A DNA stretch of 61,320 nt, from positions 1 through 61,320 of the forward strand of contig JAXITR010000008.1 in NCBI GenBank assembly GCA_034679985.1. Reading direction: 5' to 3'. Of the stretch, positions 26,948 through 34,921 are shown one piece after another. Both the position numbers and the translations under genes were made by a program. The notes beneath the pieces are model-generated. The model was not told the DNA's origin. It searched no databases and worked only from the letters and a program-made list of their open reading frames with translations. This stretch comes from CAMDTE01 sp034679985 (GTDB taxonomy: Bacteria > Bacteroidota > Bacteroidia > Flavobacteriales > Schleiferiaceae). How positions within the stretch are numbered: position 1 is the stretch's first letter; every line of letters starts with the position of its first letter.

Positions 26948-28396
26948 TCAGTCCAGTTTAGAACGGAGCAGGGCGGTGGTGGTTTTGGGGTCAGCAGATC
27001 CGCCGGAGCGTTTCATGACTTCGCCCATGAACAAACCGATGAGTCCTTTTTTACCGGCGCGGTATTCGGCCACTTTATCCGGCCAATCCGCCAAAACGGC
27101 ATCTACGTGAATTTCCAACGCGCCGGCGTCTTTTTGCTGCACAATGCCCAAGGACTGCGCCAATTCTGCCGGTGCGGCATGCGGTTGCTCCAGCAGGGCG
27201 GGGAACAGGCGTTGTTGCGCAGCAGAATAACTGACGGTTTCGGCTTCCACCAAAGAAATGAGCGCGGCCAAGGCCGTTACGGTGAGCGGGAAATCCTCCA
27301 CGCGCAGGGCGCGCTCGTTGAGCCAGCTGCGCACCGGCCCCATCACCCAATTGGCGGCTGATTTTGGGGTGCATCCGGACCGAACCAGCGATTCAAAAAA
27401 ATCAGCGGTAGCTCGATTTTCCGTGAGTAAAGAGGCGTCGTAATCCGAGAGTTGAAGTTCCGTTTGGTACCGTTCCCAACGTGCCTGAGGCAACTCCGGA
27501 AGTTCGGCCCGGATGGACGCAACGGCTTCTTGGGTCACCACCACGGGCGGCAAATCCGGCTCGATGAAGTACCGGTAGTCGTGGGCGTCTTCCTTGGTAC
27601 GCATGAGGATGGTGGCCCCTTTGGCGGCGTCGAACATGCGGGTTTCTTGCGCAATGGTGTGGCCGTTCCGGATTGCGGTAATTTGGCGTTCCGTTTCAAA
27701 GTCAATAGCTTTCTGGACGTTGCGGAAGGAGTTCATGTTCTTCACTTCCACTTTGGTGCCAAAGCGCTCTTGGCCAACCGGGCGTACGGAAATGTTGACG
27801 TCGCACCGCAACGAACCCTCCTCCATGTTGCCGTCGGAAATGTCCAAGTAGCGGACCAGTTTGCGAATTTCCGAGAGGTACTGGTAGGCTTCTTCCCCGG
27901 ACCGAAAATCGGCTTCCGATACAATTTCCAACAAAGGAACTCCGGCGCGATTGAGGTCGATCAAGGTGTGGAAGGGGTCCAGGTCGTGCAGGGATTTTCC
28001 GGTGTCCTCTTCCATGTGGATTCGGGTCAAGCGGATGGTGCGCTCGGAACCGTCGGACAAGCGGATTTTTACGCCGCCCCCCGTGCAAATGGGGGTGGTG
28101 TCTTGGGTGATTTGGTAGCCCTTGGGCAAGTCCGCGTAAAAGTAATTTTTGCGGGCGTACAGGTTGTGTTCGCGTATGGTGCATCCGCAAGCCAGTCCCA
28201 GCTGAACGGCGCTGTCCACCACGGCGGTATTGGCTTTGGGCAAGGTGCCCGGATGGCCCAGGGTAATGGGGCTGACCAAGGTGTTGGGCAGGGCGCCAAA
28301 ATCCGTGGAATCCGATGCGTAGGCCTTGGAGGCGGTGCTCAATTGCACGTGCACTTCCAGGCCGATAACGGGTTCGTAGTTAGGAAAGTCCGACAT
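26948..28396 (-). CDS. gatB: Aspartyl/glutamyl-tRNA amidotransferase subunit B
   Basis: Kinase-transferase subunit of GatCAB, which converts Glu-tRNA-Gln (and Asp-tRNA-Asn) to the amide form. The 482-residue protein starts with YEPVIGLEVHVQL, has GHPGTLPKAN, the YFYADLPKGYQIT block, HMEEDTGK, DLNRAGVPLLEIV and MRTKEDAHDYRYF, and ends with the helical YqeY-like tail (KGLIGLFMGEVMKRSGGSADP). The ATG at 28396 is fixed by the signature and by the promoter box; it overlaps the end of lpxK by 17 bases. gatA and gatC are not in the window. Confidence 0.98.
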   Translation of the reverse strand: MSDFPNYEPVIGLEVHVQLSTASKAYASDSTDFGALPNTLVSPITLGHPGTLPKANTAVVDSAVQLGLACGCTIREHNLYARKNYFYADLPKGYQITQDTTPICTGGGVKIRLSDGSERTIRLTRIHMEEDTGKSLHDLDPFHTLIDLNRAGVPLLEIVSEADFRSGEEAYQYLSEIRKLVRYLDISDGNMEEGSLRCDVNISVRPVGQERFGTKVEVKNMNSFRNVQKAIDFETERQITAIRNGHTIAQETRMFDAAKGATILMRTKEDAHDYRYFIEPDLPPVVVTQEAVASIRAELPELPQARWERYQTELQLSDYDASLLTENRATADFFESLVRSGCTPKSAANWVMGPVRSWLNERALRVEDFPLTVTALAALISLVEAETVSYSAAQQRLFPALLEQPHAAPAELAQSLGIVQQKDAGALEIHVDAVLADWPDKVAEYRAGKKGLIGLFMGEVMKRSGGSADPKTTTALLRSKLD

Positions 28397-29540
28397 GGGC
28401 GCAAAGGTACGCCAATGCTTCCGCTTCTCCGCCGTCGGGTCCGGCCAAGAAGGCCATTTCCACGGGCAAAATCCAGAGTTGGATTCCGGCGGCACGAAGT
28501 TGCTGGGCGGGTGCCCCTTGGGACCAGGTTTGGCGCATGCGGGCTGCGTCTTTAGCGGTGAGCACTAAATCCGGTGTGTTGTTGTGCGCCGCGCTTTCCA
28601 AGAGGGCTTCCAACGGGAGCTGGGCGTGGTCCGCAAAGCGCAGTTCGTTAACCACGGTATGGTGTTGCGCCACAGCGTTTGCAAACCGTTCCGGTTGGGC
28701 GATTCCGCTGACGCACACCACCCGGTTTGGCTGCGGTAGGTCCTCGGTGGAGTCCCAAGGCTGCAGGGCGCCGTACTTCCACTGGGTGAAGTAGATGGGG
28801 CAGGAGGCGGGGAGGGAGGCCGCGCGCCGCAGGCGCGCGGCCCGTTCGCTCCAATCGGTCCCGGTGGTGCCTTCCGGCGTCCCGGTAACCACCACAGCCT
28901 GTGCGCGTCGCACACTGCCCACAAAATCACGCAAGGTGCCCAAAGGAAGCAGCGCCTCCTCATCCCAAGGTTGGTCCCACGGACAAGCAACTACCAGGGC
29001 TTGCGGCCGAATCCGTCGGTGCTGGAGCACATCGTCCAGAACCACTCCCGTGCAGCCCAGTTGCGCCAGTTGGTGCAGCCCTTCGCGACGGTCTGCGCAA
29101 ACGCCCACAGCGGTGTTTGGGGACTGGTGTACCACCAACAAAGCTTCGTCGCCCGAGTCTTGGGGCAATGAATCCCCGTAAACCCGTTGCCACCCCCGGG
29201 ATTCCCGGCCGTACCCGCGGCTTAAGTAGCCCCATTTTTCTTCCGGATGGCGTTCCTCCAGAGCGTTCAGCAGCCACAGAGCCAAAGGGGTTTTTCCGGT
29301 ACCGCCCACGTGCACATTACCAATTCCAAGGGTCTTGATTTTGGGCAGGTGAGCCCCAAAACCAAAAAGTTTTTCAAGCAAGCGCGTTCCAAAAGCCCAC
29401 ATCCGGTGCGCCAAAATTCCAAGACCGTACAGCCCAGCCATCGGATACGCCGCCCAGCGCCAAGGTCCTTTCCAGGGCAGCTGCGCCGGATTCCAGCGCT
29501 TTCGCACAGCGGAATAGGGGGGGGCTAGGGGTTCTTTCAC
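28380..29540 (-). CDS. lpxK: Tetraacyldisaccharide 4'-kinase LpxK
   Basis: Phosphorylates the lipid A disaccharide precursor at the 4' position, at the inner membrane. The 386-residue protein has an N-terminal membrane-associated helix (about 30-50), the P-loop GGTGKTPL (79-86), GYLSRGYGR and LDDVLQHRRI, where the family has DDxxQHR. The reading frame starts at a GTG (29540); the first ATG (29441) would cut into the membrane helix. Its 3' end overlaps gatB by 17 bases. Confidence 0.93.
   Translation of the reverse strand: MKEPLAPPYSAVRKRWNPAQLPWKGPWRWAAYPMAGLYGLGILAHRMWAFGTRLLEKLFGFGAHLPKIKTLGIGNVHVGGTGKTPLALWLLNALEERHPEEKWGYLSRGYGRESRGWQRVYGDSLPQDSGDEALLVVHQSPNTAVGVCADRREGLHQLAQLGCTGVVLDDVLQHRRIRPQALVVACPWDQPWDEEALLPLGTLRDFVGSVRRAQAVVVTGTPEGTTGTDWSERAARLRRAASLPASCPIYFTQWKYGALQPWDSTEDLPQPNRVVCVSGIAQPERFANAVAQHHTVVNELRFADHAQLPLEALLESAAHNNTPDLVLTAKDAARMRQTWSQGAPAQQLRAAGIQLWILPVEMAFLAGPDGGEAEALAYLCAHVGLS
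28402..28409 (-). promoter_or_regulatory. -7 promoter box for gatB inside lpxK
   Basis: TACCTTTG on the minus strand ends 5 bases before the gatB ATG and lies within the last codons of lpxK, so gatB can probably be transcribed separately. Confidence 0.55.
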
Positions 29541-29588
29541 TTTATTTGCGCTTGGAGGGCGTGCAGCTAACTCGTTTGCTGCTCAAAA

Positions 29589-30491
29589 TTAACGCGTTGG
29601 CGCGCTCCCCACGTACTTGTTCAACCAAGTTTCCTGGCGACGAGCGTATTGGGCGGTGCGCAGGGCCACCAAATCCAAGGCCGTTTGGTCCGATCCCCCG
29701 GCGTCCCAGGTTTGGTAAAACTCTCGATACCCTACGGTCTGGAGTGCCGGCAATTCCCGGAAGGGCTCCATGCGACGCACTTCATCCACCAAGCCGGCCA
29801 CCGCCATGGCAACCACCCGACGTTCGATGCGCTGCCGCAAGGCGGCGCGATCCGGAACCAATCGATGGTAGACCACCGTAAAAGGACGGTCTCCCGCGCG
29901 TCCGCTCCGCAGCTCCGAAAACGTGGACCCGGTTTGCTCCATCACCTCCAACGCGCGCAACAGGCGCCGCGGGTTTTTTTGGTCCACGGTAGCCCAATAG
30001 TGCGGATCTCGTTCTGCTACCCGACGCTGCAACCCTTGGAGTCCCTCCGCCGCAAACACCCCTTCCCAGTGGGCCCGTACCTCGGGCGATGTGGGCGGTA
30101 CCTCGTCCAAGCCTTCCAAAGCGGCGAGGAGGTACAAACCGCTGCCGCCCACCACCACTGCCGTCCCGGTTTTGGCCACCACGTACTGCAGCGCCTCGCG
30201 CGCCTCGCGCGCGTAGTCCGCGGCCGTGTAGGGTTGGTGGATGCTTCGGTGCCCGATTAAATGGTGCGGAACGCTACCCAGCTCCTCCTCCGAAGGCCGG
30301 GCCACGCCAATGCGCATTTCGGCGTAAACCTGACGGGCGTCGGCATTGATGATTTCCGTTTGGAGGTGCAGGGCCATTTGGATTCCCCAAGCGGTTTTGC
30401 CGCTGGCGGTGGGGCCCACCACGGCGTGTACCGTCGGAAGTTCGGGCGTTCCACCGGGAACGCTAAAATGCAGAATCTCAGCGTCCGTCAT
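29589..30491 (-). CDS. miaA: tRNA dimethylallyltransferase
   Basis: Adds the isopentenyl group to A37 of UNN-reading tRNAs. The 300-residue protein has the P-loop GPTASGKT (26-33), the INADARQVYAEMRIG block (usually NADSRQVY), VGGSGLYL and QKNPRRLLRALEV. The ATG at 30491 is preferred over a TTG at 30506. It precedes lpxK on the same strand with a 48-base gap and is divergent from the small conserved gene at 30527. Confidence 0.97.
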   Translation of the reverse strand: MTDAEILHFSVPGGTPELPTVHAVVGPTASGKTAWGIQMALHLQTEIINADARQVYAEMRIGVARPSEEELGSVPHHLIGHRSIHQPYTAADYAREAREALQYVVAKTGTAVVVGGSGLYLLAALEGLDEVPPTSPEVRAHWEGVFAAEGLQGLQRRVAERDPHYWATVDQKNPRRLLRALEVMEQTGSTFSELRSGRAGDRPFTVVYHRLVPDRAALRQRIERRVVAMAVAGLVDEVRRMEPFRELPALQTVGYREFYQTWDAGGSDQTALDLVALRTAQYARRQETWLNKYVGSAPTR

Positions 30492-30526
30492 TGGGAAATG
30501 TTCCAAAAAATCACTATATTCGGTAG

Positions 30527-30841
30527 ATGGAACCCATGAATTGTCCCGTCGTTGAGCGATTTTCCCTTACGGAATTGACTTTTCCGGAGGCTGATGTGCT
30601 CACCACTCCTGAGGAGAAGTCGGCCCGCAGGGCGGATTTGCATCGGGCTACCCAGTTGGGCAATCTTTCCCGCACCAAGGTTCGTGTTGAGTTTTGGGAC
30701 GCTTTGGGGTGCAAGGTCTTGCACACCACGGTTTGGGCCAGTACCGCCCAGGTGGTGGTGTTTAAAGAAGGAATGACGCTTCCGGTGCACCGGGTAGCGC
30801 GGATTACCTTCCCCGTAAATCACCATTCTTCGGTGGTGTAG
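30527..30841 (+). CDS. Small conserved Bacteroidota protein of unknown function
   Basis: A 104-residue soluble protein without signal or membrane helix. Its core (LTELTFPEADVL, EEKSARRADLHRATQLGN, HTTVWASTAQVVVFKEGMTLPVHRVARITF) looks like short uncharacterised Bacteroidota proteins that I recall but cannot name. The second half is predicted to form small beta strands. It is divergent from miaA with a 35-base gap, and its last 22 bases overlap the end of the convergent pRiA4b-type gene. Codon pattern resembles the neighbours. No function is proposed. Confidence 0.8.
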   Translation: MEPMNCPVVERFSLTELTFPEADVLTTPEEKSARRADLHRATQLGNLSRTKVRVEFWDALGCKVLHTTVWASTAQVVVFKEGMTLPVHRVARITFPVNHHSSVV

Positions 30842-31386
30842 CTGTTTTCGTCGAATTCGTCGTCGTTGAAGCCGAACTCATCGTCGTCCTCTTCTTCGTC
30901 TTCGTCAAAGGGATCCCGTGCGGAACGTCCTTCGTCGGTGCCAAAATCCTTTCCGGGGGCTTCCTTGGGGGCGGTACCGTAGGACATAACCACTTCGGGT
31001 GCGGTTAAGGCACTTTGTTTTCCAGGACCGACGTGTTCGATGAAAAACGTCCACAAAGACAAGAAATCGTAAACATAAAGCAGGCGCTGACCGCGTTGGC
31101 CCAATAGACTGGCGGCCGGATGAGCTGCCATTTCAGCCAAAGGCGCGTCCTCTTCGGTGGAGCCGAAGGCGTTCGCTTCGCCGCCCAAGCCGACCAATGG
31201 AATTTCTTGGAGCTGATCCCACTGATCGTTCGTGGTGTAGAAAGAGGCCATTTCGCCGGGTTCTATGCCAAAGGCTGCCACCACAGCGTGGTGAACATCT
31301 TCGAGGGTGGCGTTTTCCGGCAATTCCAGATCGCGGAAAATGTCGTCTTTGGTGTCCAAAATAGCGCGTACAACCAACGTTGCCAT
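30820..31386 (-). CDS. pRiA4b ORF-3-like (IS1096 passenger TnpR-type) family protein
   Basis: A 188-residue protein whose N-terminal two thirds resemble the pRiA4b ORF-3 family (VVRAILDTKDDIFRDLELPENATLEDVHHAVVAAFG, then LLYVYDFLSLWTFFIEHVG). The last 35 residues are strikingly acidic (DPFDEDEEEDDDEFGFNDDEF). The family name comes from mobile elements, but no transposase or terminal repeat is seen here and Bacteroidota carry chromosomal copies. It follows cca by 2 bases and ends a four-gene chain. The ATG at 31386 is used rather than TTG at 31392. Function unknown. Confidence 0.83.
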   Translation of the reverse strand: MATLVVRAILDTKDDIFRDLELPENATLEDVHHAVVAAFGIEPGEMASFYTTNDQWDQLQEIPLVGLGGEANAFGSTEEDAPLAEMAAHPAASLLGQRGQRLLYVYDFLSLWTFFIEHVGPGKQSALTAPEVVMSYGTAPKEAPGKDFGTDEGRSARDPFDEDEEEDDDEFGFNDDEFDENSYTTEEW

Positions 31387-31388
31387 GG

Positions 31389-32819
31389 TCAAAGGGGGAT
31401 TGCGGGGGTTAGTCCAAGTTCAATAGCGCGTCGGTAGGCCAAAGCGCGAGCAGATTCAAAGGTATTGTCTATTTCACCATCCAAGATTGCCTCGCGAATG
31501 GCATTTTTTAAGATTCCAATTTCCGGGCCCGGTTGGAGGTTGAACCACTCCATGAGCTGTGCACCGTCCACAGGCGGTTGCCAATTGCGGAGACGGTCTT
31601 TTTCCTCGACTTCCACCAATTTGGAGCGCACACGCTGAAAGTTTTCCAGGTAACGGCGTTTTTTGTTGGGGTTTTTGGTGGTGATGTCTGCCTCGCACAA
31701 GTGCATCAGGTCCTCGATGTCCGAACCGGCGTCGAACAGCAGGCGACGAACCGCTGAATCGGTGGTTTCCTCAGACACCACCGCAATGGGGCGGGAGCTC
31801 ATCTGCACCATTTTGACGACGAAGTCCATTTTTTCATTCAACGGCATGCGCAGGCGTTGAAAGAGTTTTTTGGCCATTTTTCCGCCCACGAATTCGTGGT
31901 TGTGGAAGGTCCAACCCACGCCTTTGATGAAGCGTTTGGTGACCGGTTTGCCGATGTCGTGCAGCAGGGCCGCCCAACGCAACCATACGTTGTCCGAGGC
32001 GCGGGCGACGTTGTCGACCACTTCCAAGGTGTGCCAGAAATTGTCTTTATGCAGGTGCCCTTCTACTTCGTCTACTCCGGCCAACGCCGCCACTTCGGGA
32101 AGCAGGTGGGCCAGCAATCCGCTGGTGTAGAGGGGGGCCAGTCCCAAAGAGGGTTTGGGCGTGCGGAGCAATTTGTTCAGTTCCTCGTGAACGCGTTCAC
32201 CCGTAATGATGGAGATGCGATCCGACTGAGTTTTTAACGCTTCTTCCACGTCCGGATGAAGGGAGAACTCCAATTGTGCTGCAAAGCGCACGGCGCGCAG
32301 CATGCGCAAGGGGTCGTCCGAAAAGGTTGCTTCCGGGGCGAGCGGGGTGCGCAAGATGCGCTGGCGCAAATCTGCCTGGCCATTGAACGGATCCAGTAAA
32401 TGGCCGCGTTCGGCCGCGTGCAGGCCAATGGCCAAGGCGTTGATGGTAAAGTCCCGGCGCAACTGGTCGTCGTTCAGGGATCCGGGCGCAACATCTGGGT
32501 TGCGGCTGTCCGGCCGGTAGCTTTCTTTGCGGGCCCGAACAAACTCCAATTCTCCGTGGGGCGTTTTCGTGTGGGCCGTGCCGTAAGACTTGAAAACAGA
32601 CACCTTGGTTCCGCCCAATTTGTGGGCCACCCAGCGCGCCAGCGGTTCCGCGTCACCCAAAACCACCACGTCCAAATCGTGCCCGGTGCGTCGGCCCAGG
32701 AAGTGGTCCCGTACGTACCCCCCCACCACGTAGGCAGCTACCCCCAAGGCATCCGCTCCTTCGGAGACGGCGCGCAGGGCCGGAGTGTCTATCCACCGTT
32801 CGGGATGTGCGGGTTTCAT
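31389..32819 (-). CDS. cca: CCA tRNA nucleotidyltransferase / poly(A) polymerase family with HD domain
   Basis: Adds or repairs the 3' CCA of tRNAs. The 476-residue class II enzyme has GGYVRD (33-38), the metal-binding acidic pair in GHDLDV (48, 50), the NTP-binding RRDFTINALA (121-130), DDPLRMLRAVRFA, and a C-terminal HD domain with LLHDIGK (286-292). Bacteroidota usually have one such protein for CCA addition, which supports the name. Its start overlaps the glycosyltransferase stop (ATGA). Confidence 0.94.
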   Translation of the reverse strand: MKPAHPERWIDTPALRAVSEGADALGVAAYVVGGYVRDHFLGRRTGHDLDVVVLGDAEPLARWVAHKLGGTKVSVFKSYGTAHTKTPHGELEFVRARKESYRPDSRNPDVAPGSLNDDQLRRDFTINALAIGLHAAERGHLLDPFNGQADLRQRILRTPLAPEATFSDDPLRMLRAVRFAAQLEFSLHPDVEEALKTQSDRISIITGERVHEELNKLLRTPKPSLGLAPLYTSGLLAHLLPEVAALAGVDEVEGHLHKDNFWHTLEVVDNVARASDNVWLRWAALLHDIGKPVTKRFIKGVGWTFHNHEFVGGKMAKKLFQRLRMPLNEKMDFVVKMVQMSSRPIAVVSEETTDSAVRRLLFDAGSDIEDLMHLCEADITTKNPNKKRRYLENFQRVRSKLVEVEEKDRLRNWQPPVDGAQLMEWFNLQPGPEIGILKNAIREAILDGEIDNTFESARALAYRRAIELGLTPAIPL

Positions 32820-33604
32820 GGCGACGGGTCTTTTTTGAGCGGCGGCAAAGGTACGTCATTTGCCGCGCGCCAACGGGCCAATTCGCGGTAACGAGCGCGG
32901 ACGGCGTAGGCACCAAATCGCGCCACCACAAAGCCCGGATAACCGTCCAAAATCCCCCCTTGCAGGATGAATTGACGAAAAAAACGGTAGGCGGGTTTTA
33001 GGAGGGTGTGGAAGGGCGTGATGCGCCCGGTTTTGCCGTGGTAGTCTTTGGCTTGCCAAGCGGCGTAACGATCCAACTTCAACCGGTGGTGCTCCAAACC
33101 CTTGTAAGTATCGTGGAACAGTCGGTGCCGAAGAACGTCAACAGGGCCGTTTGGGATGATTTCTGCGTGTACGTTTTTGGGCTCGTACCGGCAGGTATCC
33201 CGTTGAAAGAGGCGGATGACCTTATCGTTCTGCCAACCGGAAAATCGAATGCGCTGGCCCATGAAATGATTGGCCCGATACATCCAGTAGCCCTGTACGG
33301 CCGGATTGGGGGCTTTTTTCCAGGCAGCTAGTTCCTCGCGCAGCCCCGGAGAGAGCCATTCGTCTGCGTCCAAAAGCAGAATCCACGGATGCGCAGCTTG
33401 CGGAATGGCCCAGTTTTTTTGCGAGGCGGAGTTTTCGTAGTCCCGCTGGAGGATACGCGCTCCAAAGGTGCGGGCGATTTCCAAAGTACGGTCCGTACTG
33501 AAGGAGTCCACCACCAAGATCTCGTCCGCAAGGTCCGCGGCCGACGCCAGACACCGCTCCAGACAGTCGGCTTCGTTGAACGTTGGGACCAATAGGGTAA
33601 GCAC
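32816..33604 (-). CDS. Glycosyltransferase family 2 (WaaE/KdtX-like)
   Basis: A 262-residue GT-A glycosyltransferase: LTLLVPTFNEADCLERCL, VVDSFSTDRTLEIA, and the metal-binding LLLDADEWLS. The FSTDRT, NSASQKNWA and DADEWLS strings resemble the WaaE/KdtX group that adds sugars to the lipopolysaccharide inner core, so an LPS role is likely but not shown. There is no ATG near the start; GTG at 33604 gives the normal family N-terminus and TTG at 33610 is the alternative. It follows dapD by 12 bases and overlaps cca. Confidence 0.9.
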   Translation of the reverse strand: MLTLLVPTFNEADCLERCLASAADLADEILVVDSFSTDRTLEIARTFGARILQRDYENSASQKNWAIPQAAHPWILLLDADEWLSPGLREELAAWKKAPNPAVQGYWMYRANHFMGQRIRFSGWQNDKVIRLFQRDTCRYEPKNVHAEIIPNGPVDVLRHRLFHDTYKGLEHHRLKLDRYAAWQAKDYHGKTGRITPFHTLLKPAYRFFRQFILQGGILDGYPGFVVARFGAYAVRARYRELARWRAANDVPLPPLKKDPSP

Positions 33605-33616
33605 AGTCAAAAAGAA

Positions 33617-34438
33617 TCAGACGGCAACGTCGTAGTGGCGCAAGGCATCGTTCAGACTGGTTTTCAAGTCCGTGGATGCTTTGCGTTGGCCAATGATCAG
33701 CGCGCACGGAACGTGGTAGGTGCCCGCGCCAAACTCTTTGGGCAAACTGCCCGGAATGACCACGCTGCGCGCAGGCACCACGCCTTTGTATTCCACCGGT
33801 TCTGAGCCGGTGACGTCGATGATCCGCGTGGATGCGGTGAGGACCACGTTGGCGCCCAAGACAGCCTCGCGTTCCACGCGAACACCCTCCACCACAATGC
33901 AACGCGAGCCAATAAAGCAACCGTCTTCAATAACGACGGGAGCGGCTTGAACGGGTTCCAAAACACCGCCAATGCCCACGCCGCCGGAAAGATGTACGTT
34001 GGATCCAATTTGCGCGCAGGATCCCACCGTTGCCCAGGTGTCCACCATGGTATTGGCACCCACGTAGGCGCCGATGTTCACGTAGCTGGGCATCAGAATG
34101 ACGCCAGGCGCCAGGTAGGCACCGTAGCGTGCCACCGCATGCGGAACCACCCGTACGTTGAGGGCTGCGTAGTTGCGCTTCAGGGCCATTTTGTCGTGAA
34201 ATTCCAAGGGGCCGGCTTCCAAGGTTTCCATGGAGCGGATGGGGAAGTACAAGATGACTGCTTTTTTCACCCAATCGTTGACCTGCCAGCCGTTGTCCGA
34301 CGGTTCCGCAACCCGAAGTGCACCGGAATCCAGTGCTTCGAGGACCGATTCAATGGCCGTACGGGTTTCCGGTTGGGACAAGAGCGACCGGTCTTCCCAG
34401 GCAGCTTCAATGAGGGGTTGTGCGGATTGGTAATGCAT
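33617..34438 (-). CDS. dapD: 2,3,4,5-tetrahydropyridine-2,6-dicarboxylate N-succinyltransferase
   Basis: Acyl-CoA-dependent step of the lysine/diaminopimelate pathway. The 273-residue trimeric enzyme has a helical N-terminal domain and a left-handed beta-helix of hexapeptide repeats (GAYVGANTMVDTWATVGSCAQIG, then GCFIGSRCIVVEGV). RVVPHAVARYGAY and MPSYVNIGAYV are family marks. A TACCTTTG box lies 4 bases before the ATG. It heads the chain dapD-glycosyltransferase-cca-pRiA4b protein. Confidence 0.97.
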   Translation of the reverse strand: MHYQSAQPLIEAAWEDRSLLSQPETRTAIESVLEALDSGALRVAEPSDNGWQVNDWVKKAVILYFPIRSMETLEAGPLEFHDKMALKRNYAALNVRVVPHAVARYGAYLAPGVILMPSYVNIGAYVGANTMVDTWATVGSCAQIGSNVHLSGGVGIGGVLEPVQAAPVVIEDGCFIGSRCIVVEGVRVEREAVLGANVVLTASTRIIDVTGSEPVEYKGVVPARSVVIPGSLPKEFGAGTYHVPCALIIGQRKASTDLKTSLNDALRHYDVAV

Positions 34439-34442
34439 GGCA

Positions 34443-34450
34443 CAAAGGTA
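34443..34450 (-). promoter_or_regulatory. -7 promoter box for dapD
   Basis: TACCTTTG on the minus strand, 4 bases before the dapD ATG; expected transcript start is at or beside the ATG. It lies in the 39-base gap after ruvX. Confidence 0.6.
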
Positions 34451-34477
34451 CGTTTTTCGCTTGCGAACGAACGCGGC

Positions 34478-34894
34478 TCAAGCCGGCCGGTTGCTCAGAA
34501 AATCCTGCAGCAACACCGACGCCGAGGCGGCGTCCAAAAGGCCTTTGTCTTTTTTGACGCGCTTGGAGGCTCCTGCTGCGTGGGCGGCGCGGGACGCAAT
34601 TTTGGAGGTGAATTGCTCCGACATCCGGTGAACCGGAAGTTCCGGAAAGGCTGCTTGCAGGGTGGCCGCCATCTGGTCTGCCAAAGGGGTGCCGTGCGTG
34701 GGGCTGCCGTCCCACCGGTGCGGTGCACCCACCACAAAACCGGCCAATGGCTCCAAGGCGTGCCTTTTCTTCAATAAGTCTACTACTTGCTGGGAGGGGA
34801 CGGTGGTCCACGGAAAGGCCATGGACGCTGTGGCGTCACTCTCCGCCAATCCGGTTCGGGCTCCGCCCGGGTCGATCCCAATCCAAATGCTCAT
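34478..34894 (-). CDS. ruvX: Putative pre-16S rRNA nuclease RuvX (YqgF family)
   Basis: RNase H-fold protein of the YqgF family, involved in trimming the 5' end of 16S rRNA and once thought a Holliday junction resolvase. The 138-residue protein has GIDPGGARTGLA with Asp8, PLAGFVVGAPHRWDG, and C-terminal DAASASVLLQDFL with Asp121, the conserved acidic residues. The start ATG at 34894 is supported by a TATCTTTG box 4 bases upstream. It is divergent from def across only 27 bases. Confidence 0.92.
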   Translation of the reverse strand: MSIWIGIDPGGARTGLAESDATASMAFPWTTVPSQQVVDLLKKRHALEPLAGFVVGAPHRWDGSPTHGTPLADQMAATLQAAFPELPVHRMSEQFTSKIASRAAHAAGASKRVKKDKGLLDAASASVLLQDFLSNRPA

Positions 34895-34898
34895 CCGC

Positions 34899-34917
34899 CA
34901 AAGATAGCGTACCTTTG
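34899..34917. promoter_or_regulatory. Back-to-back -7 boxes of ruvX (-) and def (+)
   Basis: TATCTTTG on the minus strand (34899-34906) ends 4 bases from the ruvX ATG, and TACCTTTG on the plus strand (34910-34917) ends 4 bases from the def ATG. Any upstream promoter elements must lie inside the opposite gene. Confidence 0.6.
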
Positions 34918-34921
34918 CGGC

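Noticed and set aside
30820..31386. Insertion sequence suggested by the pRiA4b/IS1096-passenger family name
   Set aside because: No transposase, terminal inverted repeats or target-site duplication are seen, and the gene is embedded in a tight core operon.
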